Positions 49,144-60,000 of a stretch of DNA of 64,000 nt are shown one piece after another (positions within the stretch are counted from its first letter, which is position 1; each line of letters starts with the position of its first letter). Under the pieces are notes generated by a model that saw nothing but the letters and a program-made list of their open reading frames with translations, was not told the origin of the DNA and did no database searches. A program made the position numbers and the translations under genes. The stretch comes from Lachnospiraceae bacterium (GTDB lineage: Bacteria; Bacillota; Clostridia; Lachnospirales; Lachnospiraceae): the NCBI GenBank assembly GCA_024694055.1, contig JAILKC010000055.1:1-64000 (forward strand), written 5' to 3'.

Positions 49144-50301
49144 CTATTCCTTATCATCCGAAAGCCCGTAGAGCTTCTCATAGAATTCCACCTGCTGCCT
49201 GACATCATACATGCTCTTTGACATGGCCTCGCCGGATAAAGTCTTTACATTGCCCCTGGTAATAGCCCTGTCGGCTGCCGTACTGCCACAGAGATCACAC
49301 ATGCGCATAAGCATCCGTGCCCACCTGTCAGCAGGTCTTGACAAAGGCATCGCCTTGACCATACCCGTAAAGGCAACCTGACTTGTGATCGCATCGGATA
49401 TGAGGCACGGAAGCCCCGTCGCCTGCGCTTCCACAACCGTCCCCGGCATGCCCTCATAACGTGAAGGAAATAAGAACAAGTCAAACGCCTGATAATACGG
49501 TGATATCGGTTTCTTATCTCCCGTAAATATCACATCGTCTGCAATACCGAGTTCTCTTGCCTTTTCCTCCATCTTGGAGCGAAGTTCTCCGTCTCCCACA
49601 AGCATGAGTTTAGTCTTTGGTTCTAACTTATGTAAACTTGCAAAAACCTCCAATACAAACTCATGATTCTTGGCATATCTGAAGCTTCCCACATGACCTA
49701 TCAGGAGGTTGTCTCCTATGCCGTATCTGTCTCTCACTTCGAATCTGAGTGTCTCGTCATAAGCAAAATCCGACATATCCACGGCATTTGGAATAAACTT
49801 AAAATCGCTTCCTTTTCCGAAAACCGCCTCCCCGGCTTCATCGGAACAGGCAAGCATAATGTCACACCTATTCCTAAGATCGCGTCTTAACCACTTGGTA
49901 CATATGCCTTTGAGTCCGGGATCCACACCGGCACTCCTCGCATGCGCTATGGTAAGAGGAACTCCAAAGCTTTTGGCTATGGGCAGATATATCCCCGCAG
50001 TACTCGTCATATGTCCGTGTACGGCCGCATATTCGCTGACACCATTCTCACAGTGCTCCGCAAAGAAAGCTTTGCATGCCTCCACATATTTATTGTAATT
50101 ATACATACGAAAAGCAGGCAGATGATATACTCTGCCTCCCAATTGCTCTATCTCACTTCCGTATTCATCCGCAGTACCTTCGGTTACAAGAAAATCAAAT
50201 ACTATCCTGTCCCTGTCAAGGTGTCTGAAGATATCCATCACTCTGCTCTCGGCTCCGCCAAGTCCCACGGTACCGAGCACCTGTAATACTCTTATGGCCA
50301 T
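49144..50301 (-). CDS. Glycosyltransferase family 4/1
   Basis: VLGTVGLGGAESRVMDIFRHLDRDRIVFDFLVTEG, PSRYEGMPGTVVEAQATGLPCLIS. Confidence 0.93.
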   Translation of the reverse strand: MAIRVLQVLGTVGLGGAESRVMDIFRHLDRDRIVFDFLVTEGTADEYGSEIEQLGGRVYHLPAFRMYNYNKYVEACKAFFAEHCENGVSEYAAVHGHMTSTAGIYLPIAKSFGVPLTIAHARSAGVDPGLKGICTKWLRRDLRNRCDIMLACSDEAGEAVFGKGSDFKFIPNAVDMSDFAYDETLRFEVRDRYGIGDNLLIGHVGSFRYAKNHEFVLEVFASLHKLEPKTKLMLVGDGELRSKMEEKARELGIADDVIFTGDKKPISPYYQAFDLFLFPSRYEGMPGTVVEAQATGLPCLISDAITSQVAFTGMVKAMPLSRPADRWARMLMRMCDLCGSTAADRAITRGNVKTLSGEAMSKSMYDVRQQVEFYEKLYGLSDDKE

Positions 50302-50339
50302 TGTGTCAAACTACTCTCTTTCATGCCTCATTCCATAAT

Positions 50340-51146
50340 TTATGATCGCAGTGATACCAATATCCTTTTTGCCGTTGCCGTCAGATATTCCGTAATGCCG
50401 CCAAAAGGCCCCTTAGGCACTGCCCTGATCTTAAGATAGTCCGCATAATCAATAAAATGATCTCTGTGATCCGCTATCATATCACGAAGCTTAACCATAT
50501 CCTCATCCGTCATGGTATTGGCGTGCAGCACAAGCGTGGTATATCCGTATCTGTCAGATATGCAATCGCTTCTCTTTTTCGCTATCGGATAAAAGGATAA
50601 TTCGCGTTTGCCACCGGCATGAGCGATATTCCTTACATAAGGCAATGTCCCGAATCCGTCCGTTATGATCCTGATCCCAACATCATAGAGTGCCTTTAAT
50701 GTATTCATGTCATAGCTGTGCGCCGGAGCCATGAAGATATCGGTATCCACGCCCATCTCTTCCATGATCTTCATGCCTTTTCTTAATCTGTCCCGCTGGT
50801 CTTCATAGTCACAGCCGGCAAATTCCGACAGCCGGTTAAGCGGAAAAAGGCCTCCTTTATCAGTCCTGTATACATGGTCATATCCATGCATGGCTATGAC
50901 CCAGCCTTCCTTCCTTAAGTTCCTCAAAAAATCCGCGAAGGCCTCTCTGTCAGTCGGCATGGAAGCAACTGTATCCTCAGGCCATCTACACGAGTCCTTC
51001 GACTTATCAAGATTGGTATCCTTGCAATCCGGCACTACTCCGATAAGCGGACGTATCCCTGCATCCTTCAAAATCTTCTCTACACGGCCGAAGCGCTCAT
51101 AATCCATATTGATACTTATATCATCAAGTCTGATCGCTGTTTTCAA
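50340..51146 (-). CDS. DUF2334-like polysaccharide deacetylase-fold protein
   Basis: IRLDDISINMDYERFGRVEKILKDAGIRPLIGVVPD, GWVIAMHGYDHVY, FMAPAHSYD. Confidence 0.8.
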   Translation of the reverse strand: MKTAIRLDDISINMDYERFGRVEKILKDAGIRPLIGVVPDCKDTNLDKSKDSCRWPEDTVASMPTDREAFADFLRNLRKEGWVIAMHGYDHVYRTDKGGLFPLNRLSEFAGCDYEDQRDRLRKGMKIMEEMGVDTDIFMAPAHSYDMNTLKALYDVGIRIITDGFGTLPYVRNIAHAGGKRELSFYPIAKKRSDCISDRYGYTTLVLHANTMTDEDMVKLRDMIADHRDHFIDYADYLKIRAVPKGPFGGITEYLTATAKRILVSLRS

Positions 51147-51167
51147 ATCTGTTTCCCTCGACCCATT

Positions 51168-54100
51168 CTACACCAATTTAACATTATCTTCTCCGATCAG
51201 TTCCTTAAGCCGTGTCAGTATGCCTTCACCCGACACGGTCATATTAGCACCGAGTGCCTTTTTCTGTCTCGTAGAATCAATATATATGATCACGCGGTCC
51301 CTTCCGTCGGATTCCTTAAGGATATCCATGATCGCTCCGCTCTTTGCCTCATAATCTTCCATCGCCTTAAATCTAAGCCACAGATCTCTTCCTATCTGGT
51401 CAAAAGGCGTGATCGTCTCAGCTATCAGCTTGCCGTTATCTTCATCCGAAGCGCTGACTCTTCCACGGATAAATACCTTGTCATCTATATTCGTCATCTC
51501 ACCGTATTTCTCATAGGTCTTCGGGAATACTATACACTCCACATTGCCTGCCAGATCTTCCAGATTCACAAAAGCCATGGCCTGGTTGTTCTTGGTGTAC
51601 TTGACATTCCTGTCAGTCACGATACCACCGAGAGTAATAAACTCCCCGTCCTTAACTCTCATACCGTCAGAGCCGTTCTCTTCGGCATAATACAGATCCG
51701 TGGTGATATTGGTTGCATGCTTTTTAAGCAACCCCTCGTATTCTTCAAGCGGATGTCCGCTTATATATATACCCAGCACTTCTTTTTCAAATGCAAGCTT
51801 AAGTTCCTTGGTATACTCGCCTACGTCCGGAAGCTTAATATCATAATCAGACTTATCGTCTTCATTCGCAATATCAAAAAGAGAAATCTGTCCCGCCACA
51901 TTATTCTTGCGATCGCCCACTATACGATCCATTGCTTTGGGATATATGCTCATATATTGCTTACGCGTTCCTCCAAAGCTGTCAAATGCGCCCGCTTTTA
52001 TGAAATTCTCCATCACGCGCTTATTAATCTCACCCGAGGCATTACGCGATATAAAGTCTTCAAGATTCTTATAAAGACCGCCCGCTTTACGTTCTTCCAC
52101 AATGGCGTTGATCACGTTATACCCGGCGCCTTTGATCGCATTGAGCGCATACCTTATACTTGATCCGCTTACCGCAAAACCGGCCGCGCCTTCATTGACA
52201 TCAGGCGGAAGTATATCGATCCCCATCGCACGACACGTGAGTATGTATTCGGACACCTTACCGGTATTATCTATCACGGATGTCATAAGTGCAGCCATGA
52301 ATTCCACCGGATAATACTTTTTAAGATAAGCCGTCTGATAAGCCACCACCGCATAGCACGCGGCGTGAGATTTATTAAACGCATACTTGGCGAAATCCGT
52401 CATAGAATCATAGATCGAATCCGCTATGGGTACGGAAATTCCGTTAGCAACACATCCGGCGATATTCTTATCCGGATTGCCTCCCACGAAGTCTTTACGT
52501 CCTTCATCGATGACATACTGCTTTTTCTTACTCATGGCTCGGCGGATATTGTCCGCTTCACCCATTGAATAGCCTGCCAGATCTCTTACGATCTGCATAA
52601 CCTGCTCCTGATACACTATGCATCCATAGGTCGGTGCGAGGATGTGTTCAAGCTCCGGAGTTGCATAAGTAACTGTATCGCCACTGTTTTTCCCCTGAAT
52701 ATACTTGGGTATAAAGTCCATGGGACCGGGACGGTATAGTGATATACCCGCGATGATATCCTCAAGACTGTGCGGCTTAAGTTCCTTCATGAAACTCTTC
52801 ATGCCCGCGGATTCAAGCTGGAATATACCCTCGGTATGCCCGGTGCCGATAAGATCATAGACAGCCTTGTCATTGTAATCCAGATTGTCAAGATCTATCT
52901 CTGTCCCGGTATTGTCACGTATATTGTCTATCGCCTTTTTGATAACGGTAAGCGTGCGAAGGCCTAAAAAATCCATCTTAAGCAGGCCGAGCTCTTCAAG
53001 CGTAGTCATCGTAAACTGCGTCGTGATCGAACCGTCGGATCCTCTTGAAAGCGGAACAAACTCATCTGCCGCCTCTGGACAGATGACCACGCCGGCCGCA
53101 TGCATGGATGTATGTCTGGGAAGTCCCTCAAGTTTTTTGCATATATCTATAAGCTTATGAAGATCTTCCTCGGTCTCGTATTTACTTCGAAGTTCCTTAT
53201 TAAGTTCAAGTGCCCTGTCGATCGTAATATTCAGTTCATTCGGGATCATCTTGGATATGCTGTCGGTGTATGCATAGGGAAGATCCATAGCTCTTCCGAC
53301 ATCCTTGATGACACCCTTGGCTGCAAGGGTACCAAAAGTAACTATCTGTACCACTTTCTCCTGACCGTATTTGCGGCCCACATAATCTATTACTTCCTGC
53401 CTTCTCTCAAAGCAGAAATCAATATCGATATCGGGCATGGATACTCGTTCCGGATTGAGGAAACGCTCGAACAGAAGCTGATATCTGATGGGATCTATAT
53501 TGGTGATATGAAGACAGTATGACACTATACTGCCTGCTGCCGATCCACGACCCGGACCGACGGGAATGTCATGTTCTCTTGCGTAGTTGATGAAATCCCA
53601 TACTATGAGGAAATAATCAACATATCCCATTCGGCTGATAACGGAAAGTTCATAAGACAGGCGTTCTTCCAATGACTTTTTGCGTTCTTCATCGCATGAA
53701 GGATCGTTAAGGTACCTCTCATTAAGGCCCTTATTACACAGATATTCAAGATACGAATATGACGTATAGCCATCAGGTACCTCGTAGTGAGGCAGCTTGG
53801 TATGACCGAATTCGATCTCGACATTACACCTTTCTGCGATCTTATGGGTATTCTCTATGGCTTCGGGAGCATATTTAAAGAGTTCGGCCATCTCCTCCTC
53901 ACTCTTTACAAAAAACTGTCCTCCCTCATAGCGCATCCTGTCTTCATCGGATACCCTCTTACCGGTCTGAATGCACAAAAGCACATCGTGGCTCTCTACA
54001 TCCTCTGCATATGTATAATGGATGTCATTAGTGGCAATGAGCGGTATATCAAGTTCCTTTGAATAGTTAAGCAGGGCGCTGTTAACAGTCTGCTGCTCTG

Positions 54101-54641
54101 CCAACCCATGATCCTGCAATTCAAGGAAATAATTGCCATGACCGAAGATCTCATTATATTCAAGGATCTTCTCCTTGGCTTCCTCCATAAGCCCCTTAAG
54201 GATAAGCCTCGGCACTTCACCCGCGAGACAGGCAGAAGCGCATATAATACCCTCGTGATACTTACGCAGCACTTCCGCATCCACTCTCGGTCTGTAATAA
54301 AAGCCTTCCGTAAAACCTTTGCTTACGATCTTGCACAGATTGGCATATCCTGTATTATTCTCGGCAAGAAGAATAAGGTGGTGATACCTGTCCTCGCCAC
54401 CTTTAAGTTCTCTGTCAAATCTGGAACCCGGAGCCACATACACCTCACATCCGATGATCGGACGTATACCCTGAGCACGGCATTCTCTGTAAAAATCTAT
54501 AACGCCGTACATCACACCATGGTCAGTGATCGCAGCACTGTCCATGCCAAGTTCCTTGACGCGCTTTACATATTCTGTTATCTTATTAGACCCATCAAGG
54601 AGACTGTACTCCGTATGGGTATGAAGATGTGTAAAAGCCAT
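51168..54641 (-). CDS. dnaE: DNA polymerase III subunit alpha
   Basis: FTHLHTHTEYSLLDGSNKI, VGPGRGSAAGSIVSYCL, MPDIDIDFC, 1157 aa with C-terminal OB fold. Confidence 0.98.
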   Translation of the reverse strand: MAFTHLHTHTEYSLLDGSNKITEYVKRVKELGMDSAAITDHGVMYGVIDFYRECRAQGIRPIIGCEVYVAPGSRFDRELKGGEDRYHHLILLAENNTGYANLCKIVSKGFTEGFYYRPRVDAEVLRKYHEGIICASACLAGEVPRLILKGLMEEAKEKILEYNEIFGHGNYFLELQDHGLAEQQTVNSALLNYSKELDIPLIATNDIHYTYAEDVESHDVLLCIQTGKRVSDEDRMRYEGGQFFVKSEEEMAELFKYAPEAIENTHKIAERCNVEIEFGHTKLPHYEVPDGYTSYSYLEYLCNKGLNERYLNDPSCDEERKKSLEERLSYELSVISRMGYVDYFLIVWDFINYAREHDIPVGPGRGSAAGSIVSYCLHITNIDPIRYQLLFERFLNPERVSMPDIDIDFCFERRQEVIDYVGRKYGQEKVVQIVTFGTLAAKGVIKDVGRAMDLPYAYTDSISKMIPNELNITIDRALELNKELRSKYETEEDLHKLIDICKKLEGLPRHTSMHAAGVVICPEAADEFVPLSRGSDGSITTQFTMTTLEELGLLKMDFLGLRTLTVIKKAIDNIRDNTGTEIDLDNLDYNDKAVYDLIGTGHTEGIFQLESAGMKSFMKELKPHSLEDIIAGISLYRPGPMDFIPKYIQGKNSGDTVTYATPELEHILAPTYGCIVYQEQVMQIVRDLAGYSMGEADNIRRAMSKKKQYVIDEGRKDFVGGNPDKNIAGCVANGISVPIADSIYDSMTDFAKYAFNKSHAACYAVVAYQTAYLKKYYPVEFMAALMTSVIDNTGKVSEYILTCRAMGIDILPPDVNEGAAGFAVSGSSIRYALNAIKGAGYNVINAIVEERKAGGLYKNLEDFISRNASGEINKRVMENFIKAGAFDSFGGTRKQYMSIYPKAMDRIVGDRKNNVAGQISLFDIANEDDKSDYDIKLPDVGEYTKELKLAFEKEVLGIYISGHPLEEYEGLLKKHATNITTDLYYAEENGSDGMRVKDGEFITLGGIVTDRNVKYTKNNQAMAFVNLEDLAGNVECIVFPKTYEKYGEMTNIDDKVFIRGRVSASDEDNGKLIAETITPFDQIGRDLWLRFKAMEDYEAKSGAIMDILKESDGRDRVIIYIDSTRQKKALGANMTVSGEGILTRLKELIGEDNVKLV

Positions 54642-54690
54642 ATCGATATTATACCATATCAGAGCCTGTTCATACGCTTAAATCTGTGAT

Positions 54691-56097
54691 TTAGCCATTT
54701 GTTCCCATATCGGTCAGATTGACTACCCATTTTCCGCTTCTCACCATAAAGAAGCCGGTAGCGACCTTTATAACCTCAAGATAGGTTCCGATAAAGAATA
54801 TCATCCGTATATCAAGGCCTGTGAACCTTGAGATGCAGAATATCACAGGGATCATCACTCCCCATGTATAACCCGAATCAAAAAGGAAAGTGATACCGGT
54901 CTTTCCACCGCTTCTTATGATAAAGTATGATGAATTCGTATACGACCACAGAGGCATCACAAGCGATTGTATCGTAATAAAGTATGTCGCCAACGCTTTT
55001 ATACTGTCCTGAGTATTGTAGATCGACGGAAATAAGTGTGCCACTGGCAGGCCGACAAGCATCACAACAGAGGCCACCATTATGGAAAATGCCTGCATCT
55101 TTTTGGCATCAGCCCTTGCTTCATCGAGTTTGCCTGCACCAAGTTTCTGTCCCACTATGATCGCTATACTCATACCTATCTGCAGATAGACCACATTCAA
55201 AAGATTGGTTATCGTTCTTGCTATATTCTGAGCAGCCACAACATCAAGGCCCTTATATGCATAGCACTGGAATACAGTTGCCATACCCGCAGACCACAGG
55301 AATTCATTGAACAAAAGAGGTAATCCCTTGCGTATCATACGCCCTGTCAGGTCACCGGGTATACTGATGCCCTTATATGTCTCTTCAATAAACTTATACG
55401 TGTTCTTATGTGTATGCACCCATATGATCACAAAAGCCGCTTCTATAAATTTGGCTATGCATGTGGCTATAGCTGCGCCCCTTACTCCCATCTGCGGCAG
55501 TCCTAAGTGGCCGAATATCAAGCCGTAATCCAGCACCAGATTAACTATGACGGCCGAAAAAGAGGCTATCATAGGGATCTTTGTCTCTCCGCATTCTCTC
55601 ACGGCCGATGAATATGTCTGTCCTGCAGAGAATGGAAGAAGGCAGAATATCATGATGCGAAGATACTGTCTGCCATATGTAAGTGCCAGATCTATATCTC
55701 CTGCTTCGCCACCTTTATGTAAAAACAGGGAGACTAACTGCTTATCAAAAAAGAAGAAAAGAAGCCCGTATACGATCGTAATGATGGTACTTACGATAAG
55801 TCTGAATCTGAAGGTGTACATCTGTCCTTTATGATCACCTTTTCCGAAAAACTGTGCACCGAATATGCCCGGTCCGGATACAGCTCCGAATATGGTCAGA
55901 TTAAATACAAATAAAAATTCATTGGAGATCGCCACCCCGCTCATCTGCTCCGTGCCAATCTGACCCACCATGATATTGTCAAGCATGGATACGAAGTTCG
56001 TCACCACATTCTGCAATATCATGGGTACTGCTATGGCAAGGGCATACATATAGAAATCCCTGCTGCCTATATACTTTTCCTTGAATTTCCCTAACAT
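54691..56097 (-). CDS. MATE family efflux transporter
   Basis: YALAIAVPMILQNVVTNFVSMLDNIMVGQIGTEQMSGVAIS..., 12 TM. Confidence 0.93.
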   Translation of the reverse strand: MLGKFKEKYIGSRDFYMYALAIAVPMILQNVVTNFVSMLDNIMVGQIGTEQMSGVAISNEFLFVFNLTIFGAVSGPGIFGAQFFGKGDHKGQMYTFRFRLIVSTIITIVYGLLFFFFDKQLVSLFLHKGGEAGDIDLALTYGRQYLRIMIFCLLPFSAGQTYSSAVRECGETKIPMIASFSAVIVNLVLDYGLIFGHLGLPQMGVRGAAIATCIAKFIEAAFVIIWVHTHKNTYKFIEETYKGISIPGDLTGRMIRKGLPLLFNEFLWSAGMATVFQCYAYKGLDVVAAQNIARTITNLLNVVYLQIGMSIAIIVGQKLGAGKLDEARADAKKMQAFSIMVASVVMLVGLPVAHLFPSIYNTQDSIKALATYFITIQSLVMPLWSYTNSSYFIIRSGGKTGITFLFDSGYTWGVMIPVIFCISRFTGLDIRMIFFIGTYLEVIKVATGFFMVRSGKWVVNLTDMGTNG

Positions 56098-56120
56098 TTA
56101 TTATGCCTTTCTTATTATGC

Positions 56121-56153
56121 AAAAATACCCCGGTCTGTAAACGGACCGGGGTA
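56121..56153 (-). terminator. Rho-independent terminator downstream of metK
   Basis: Minus strand TACCCCGGTCCGTTTACAGACCGGGGTATTTTT. Confidence 0.9.
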
Positions 56154-56176
56154 GAACTGACTCTTAAAGTATGACC

Positions 56177-57379
56177 TTACATATACTTCTTAAGCACATC
56201 AGCCTTATTGGTCTTCTCCCAAGGAAGATCAAGATCGTTACGTCCAAAATGTCCGTAAGCTGCTGTCTGTTTGTATATCGGTCTGCGAAGGTCAAGCATC
56301 TTGATGATTCCTGCAGGTCTTAAGTCAAAGTTCTCTCTTATGGCATTGAGCAATACATCATCAGATACCTTACCGGTTCCAAATGTATCAACCATTATGG
56401 ATGTGGGCTCTGCCACACCGATGGCATATGAAAGCTGAATCTCACATCTGTCTGCAAGTCCTGCGGCTACGATATTCTTGGCCACATATCTTGCTGCATA
56501 TGCTGCCGAACGATCCACTTTGGTGCAATCCTTACCCGAGAATGCTCCACCGCCGTGTCTTGCATATCCACCGTAAGTGTCTACGATGATCTTACGTCCT
56601 GTAAGACCTGCATCACCGTGAGGTCCACCTATTACGAAACGTCCGGTAGGATTGATGAAGAACTTGGTTTTGTCATCTATAAGCTCCTTGGGAAGTACGG
56701 GATCAAACACATACTTCTTGATATCCTCGTGGATCTGCTCCTGTGTAACGTCATCATCGTGCTGTGTAGAAAGAACTACAGCCTCAAGTCTGATGGGCTT
56801 GCCGTTCTCATCGTATTCTACAGATACCTGGCTCTTTCCGTCAGGACGAAGGTACTTAAGAGTACCGTTCTTACGTACGTCTGTAAGCTGCTTGGCAAGC
56901 TTATGAGCAAGTGAGATGGGATAAGGCATATACTCATCCGTCTCATTGGTAGCGTATCCGAACATCATACCCTGGTCGCCGGCACCTGTATCAAGATCAT
57001 CTGTAAGTGCTCCCTCTTTTGCCTCAAGAGCCTTATCAACGCCCATGGCGATATCTGCAGACTGCTCATCGATGGCCACGAGCACTGCACATGTATTGCC
57101 GTCAAATCCGTATTCCGACTTGGTATATCCGATCTCTTTAACTGTGTCTCTGACCACCTTCTGCATATCAACATACGCCTTTGTAGTGATCTCACCTGTA
57201 ATAAGAACGAATCCTGTGCAGCATGCTGTCTCACATGCAACACGGCTCATTGGATCCTGTGCCATGCATGCATCCAGGATCGCATCCGAAATGGCATCGC
57301 AGACTTTGTCAGGATGACCTTCGGTAACTGATTCTGATGTAAATAATCTCTTCTCCATTATTAATCCTTTCATGCCCAT
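56177..57379 (-). CDS. metK: S-adenosylmethionine synthase
   Basis: [70 protein letters not shown]. Probable start is MEKRLF, downstream of the track start. Confidence 0.98.
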   Translation of the reverse strand: MGMKGLIMEKRLFTSESVTEGHPDKVCDAISDAILDACMAQDPMSRVACETACCTGFVLITGEITTKAYVDMQKVVRDTVKEIGYTKSEYGFDGNTCAVLVAIDEQSADIAMGVDKALEAKEGALTDDLDTGAGDQGMMFGYATNETDEYMPYPISLAHKLAKQLTDVRKNGTLKYLRPDGKSQVSVEYDENGKPIRLEAVVLSTQHDDDVTQEQIHEDIKKYVFDPVLPKELIDDKTKFFINPTGRFVIGGPHGDAGLTGRKIIVDTYGGYARHGGGAFSGKDCTKVDRSAAYAARYVAKNIVAAGLADRCEIQLSYAIGVAEPTSIMVDTFGTGKVSDDVLLNAIRENFDLRPAGIIKMLDLRRPIYKQTAAYGHFGRNDLDLPWEKTNKADVLKKYM

Positions 57380-57407
57380 ATGTCTTATCTTAGGGCGAAT
57401 ACTATTC

Positions 57408-58481
57408 CTACAGGAGCATCTCTATCCTGAGATCCTTCTGCTTTGCCAGATCAATGTACTGATCTCCGCACTTGACCGTAGGACGTGACAACCGCTGCTT
57501 GTTGATGAAGATTATATCTCCCTCCATGCCATTGCTCAGTCTCACACGGCTCATCATATATGTATCAACGATCTTCTCAAGGAAGGTCATGATCATCGCA
57601 GTATCATACTTCTGTAGGCCTTCATCTTCAAAGGCTTCTATAACGGTAAACGGACACAGGCCCACTCTGTACTGTCTGCTGGCAGTCATGGCTTCATATA
57701 CATCCGCGATTGCCACTAACTTTGCATAGTAGTCCGTGGAATCTCCGGTAAGTCCCAAAGGATATCCTGTACCGTCACACTTCTCATGATGCATGAGCGC
57801 AGCTTTCTTGACGTGGTCATCCACTTCATAACGCTGCAATATCTTATAGCCTTCCAAAGGATGGGTCTTGACCATCTCAAATTCTTCTTTGGTCAGCTTA
57901 TCAGGCTTCTTGATGATATCTTCGGGTATGGCAAGTTTGCCTATGTCATGTAAAAGTCCGCATTCTGTAGCAAGTCTCACTTCCTGTTCGCTGAGTCCCA
58001 ACCACATGGCAAAGACATTGCATATCAGCCCGACGTTCAGACTGTGTGCGAATGTTATATCATCATACTGGCGCATATTATGCACCATATCAAAGACATT
58101 GATCTTGACTCCCGGCGGATGAAGCATATCAAATGCGCGATCCACAAGGATTTTCGCATCCAAAGGCGCGTTCTTTTTTACAACATCCGATAACTGTTGA
58201 GTCATCAGATTGACCGTGGATTCAAAATCTTCCTTATATTTCTTAAATTCAGGAGTGGCTCTTAACCTCGTGGCGTAAGAGTTCTCCGTCTCCTCCGTCT
58301 TGGGTACGTTACCGGCATCATCCTTTATGCGGACACTCGTAACTCCGTAACCCGCAAGTTTGGATATAGCCTTCTCATTAAGTACAAGACCTTCCGGAAG
58401 TATCAGTTGGTCGTTGTAATTGTATACATCGACTTCCAATACCATTCCCGGCTTAAGATTATCAGTATCTACTCTGCCCAT
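57408..58481 (-). CDS. HD-GYP domain phosphohydrolase
   Basis: [70 protein letters not shown]...[11 protein letters not shown]. Start placed at [12 protein letters not shown]. Confidence 0.93.
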   Translation of the reverse strand: MGRVDTDNLKPGMVLEVDVYNYNDQLILPEGLVLNEKAISKLAGYGVTSVRIKDDAGNVPKTEETENSYATRLRATPEFKKYKEDFESTVNLMTQQLSDVVKKNAPLDAKILVDRAFDMLHPPGVKINVFDMVHNMRQYDDITFAHSLNVGLICNVFAMWLGLSEQEVRLATECGLLHDIGKLAIPEDIIKKPDKLTKEEFEMVKTHPLEGYKILQRYEVDDHVKKAALMHHEKCDGTGYPLGLTGDSTDYYAKLVAIADVYEAMTASRQYRVGLCPFTVIEAFEDEGLQKYDTAMIMTFLEKIVDTYMMSRVRLSNGMEGDIIFINKQRLSRPTVKCGDQYIDLAKQKDLRIEMLL

Positions 58482-58550
58482 AATAACCCCGCTTATCAGG
58501 TGCCGTATCTCATCCACCCCCGAATGTCAATACGGCCCATACCCCAAATA

Positions 58551-59849
58551 TCAGCCAGTCTTAAGCTTAAATTTCTGAAGTTCTCTCTCTCCGTCTACCT
58601 TCTCTAACATGGCTCCGAGGCTTTGAAGCTTAAGATCAAAATCCTCATAGCCTCTCTCTATATATCTTATATCATCTATTGTCGTATAACCGTCAGCAGC
58701 AAGTGCGGCAATAACAAGTGCTGCGCCTGCTCGCAGATCCGGAGCCGATATGCTGGCTCCCGTATAATTGGTCACGCCCTCTATGATGGCAGTGCTGCTC
58801 TCCACCTTGATATTGGCACCCATACGTGTAAGCTCATCCACGTATTTAAACCTGTTCTCAAATATACTCTCGGTCACGATACTGGTACCTTCCGCAAGTC
58901 CGAGTGCCACAGTGATCTGAGGCTGCATATCGGTAGGAAATCCGGGATAAGGAAGAGTCTTGACATGAGTATGAAGCGGTCTCTTGGTAGCAACCACTCT
59001 GACAGCATCGTCAGATTCCTCTATCTCGCATCCTATCTCAATAAGCTTGGCACTGATCGACTCAAGATGCTTGGGGATCACGTTCTTGACCGTGACATCA
59101 CCCTTGGTAACCGCTGCCGCGAACATAAATGTACCGGCCTCTATCTGATCGGGAATAATGGTATATTCAGTTCCATGAAGAACAGGAACACCCTTGATAC
59201 GTATCACGTCAGTACCGGCACCCTTGATATTGGCGCCCATACAGTTAAGGAAATTGGCCACATCAACGACATGCGGCTCTTTAGCGGCATTCTCTATGAT
59301 GGTCTGGCCTTCAGCCATAACGGAAGCAAGCATGAGATTAATGGTGGCGCCAACGGTCACCATATCAAGATATATATGTGCACCCTTAAGCTCATCCGCA
59401 TGAGCCACTATCATACCGCCTCCGATGACTCCCGCATCCTTGGCTCCCAAAGCTCTGAAACCCTTAAGATGCTGGTCTATCGGTCTGGTACCTATATTAC
59501 ATCCGCCCGGAAGTGTAACTTCCGCACTCTTATACTTGCCTAAAAGAGCACCTATCAGATAGTAAGATCCTCTGATCCTCTTGATATAATCACCGTGAAC
59601 CACACGGCTGTGGATATTGCTTGCTATCACTCTGATAGTATGCTTATCAATACGTTCTACTACGGTACCGATGCTCTCCATGGCCTGTATCATGGCCTGA
59701 GTATCTCTGACATCCGGTACATTCTCAATTAATACGGGCTCATCTGTCATGATGGATGCTGCAAGAATACCCAATGCCGCATTCTTGGCTCCACCGATCT
59801 CTACCTCTCCAACGAGAGGTACGCCGCCCTTTATAGCATATTGCTCCAT
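58551..59849 (-). CDS. murA: UDP-N-acetylglucosamine 1-carboxyvinyltransferase
   Basis: GGVPLVGEVEIGGAKNAALGILAASI, LPGGCNIGTRPIDQHLKGFRALGA, DLRAGAALVIAALAADGYTTI. Confidence 0.97.
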   Translation of the reverse strand: MEQYAIKGGVPLVGEVEIGGAKNAALGILAASIMTDEPVLIENVPDVRDTQAMIQAMESIGTVVERIDKHTIRVIASNIHSRVVHGDYIKRIRGSYYLIGALLGKYKSAEVTLPGGCNIGTRPIDQHLKGFRALGAKDAGVIGGGMIVAHADELKGAHIYLDMVTVGATINLMLASVMAEGQTIIENAAKEPHVVDVANFLNCMGANIKGAGTDVIRIKGVPVLHGTEYTIIPDQIEAGTFMFAAAVTKGDVTVKNVIPKHLESISAKLIEIGCEIEESDDAVRVVATKRPLHTHVKTLPYPGFPTDMQPQITVALGLAEGTSIVTESIFENRFKYVDELTRMGANIKVESSTAIIEGVTNYTGASISAPDLRAGAALVIAALAADGYTTIDDIRYIERGYEDFDLKLQSLGAMLEKVDGERELQKFKLKTG

Positions 59850-59897
59850 GTCTATCTAAACCTCTGTGCGAGTATTGCCCAATACACAATCTACGTT

Positions 59898-59926
59898 ATT
59901 TTATCACGAATCAACTACATGTGCAA
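59898..59926 (-). promoter_or_regulatory. Sigma-A-type promoter for murA
   Basis: Minus strand TTGCAC-N17-TAAAAT, ~49 bp upstream of the ATG. Confidence 0.7.
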
Positions 59927-60000
59927 GAGCAGTATACGCTGTATACACAATATGTTGTAACAGGTATACATAACTCTATCTACATATAGTCTGATATGGC

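Noticed and set aside
19879-50301. Genomic island or phage-borne glycan locus
   Set aside because: No integrase, transposase, tRNA or attachment repeats seen at its borders; flanked by core genes in the same orientation.
57380-57407. SAM riboswitch upstream of metK
   Set aside because: Only 28 bp separate metK from the HD-GYP gene, too short for any SAM riboswitch class.
58623-59543. 306-aa plus-strand ORF
   Set aside because: Antisense to murA, which is unambiguous; likely a by-product of codon usage.
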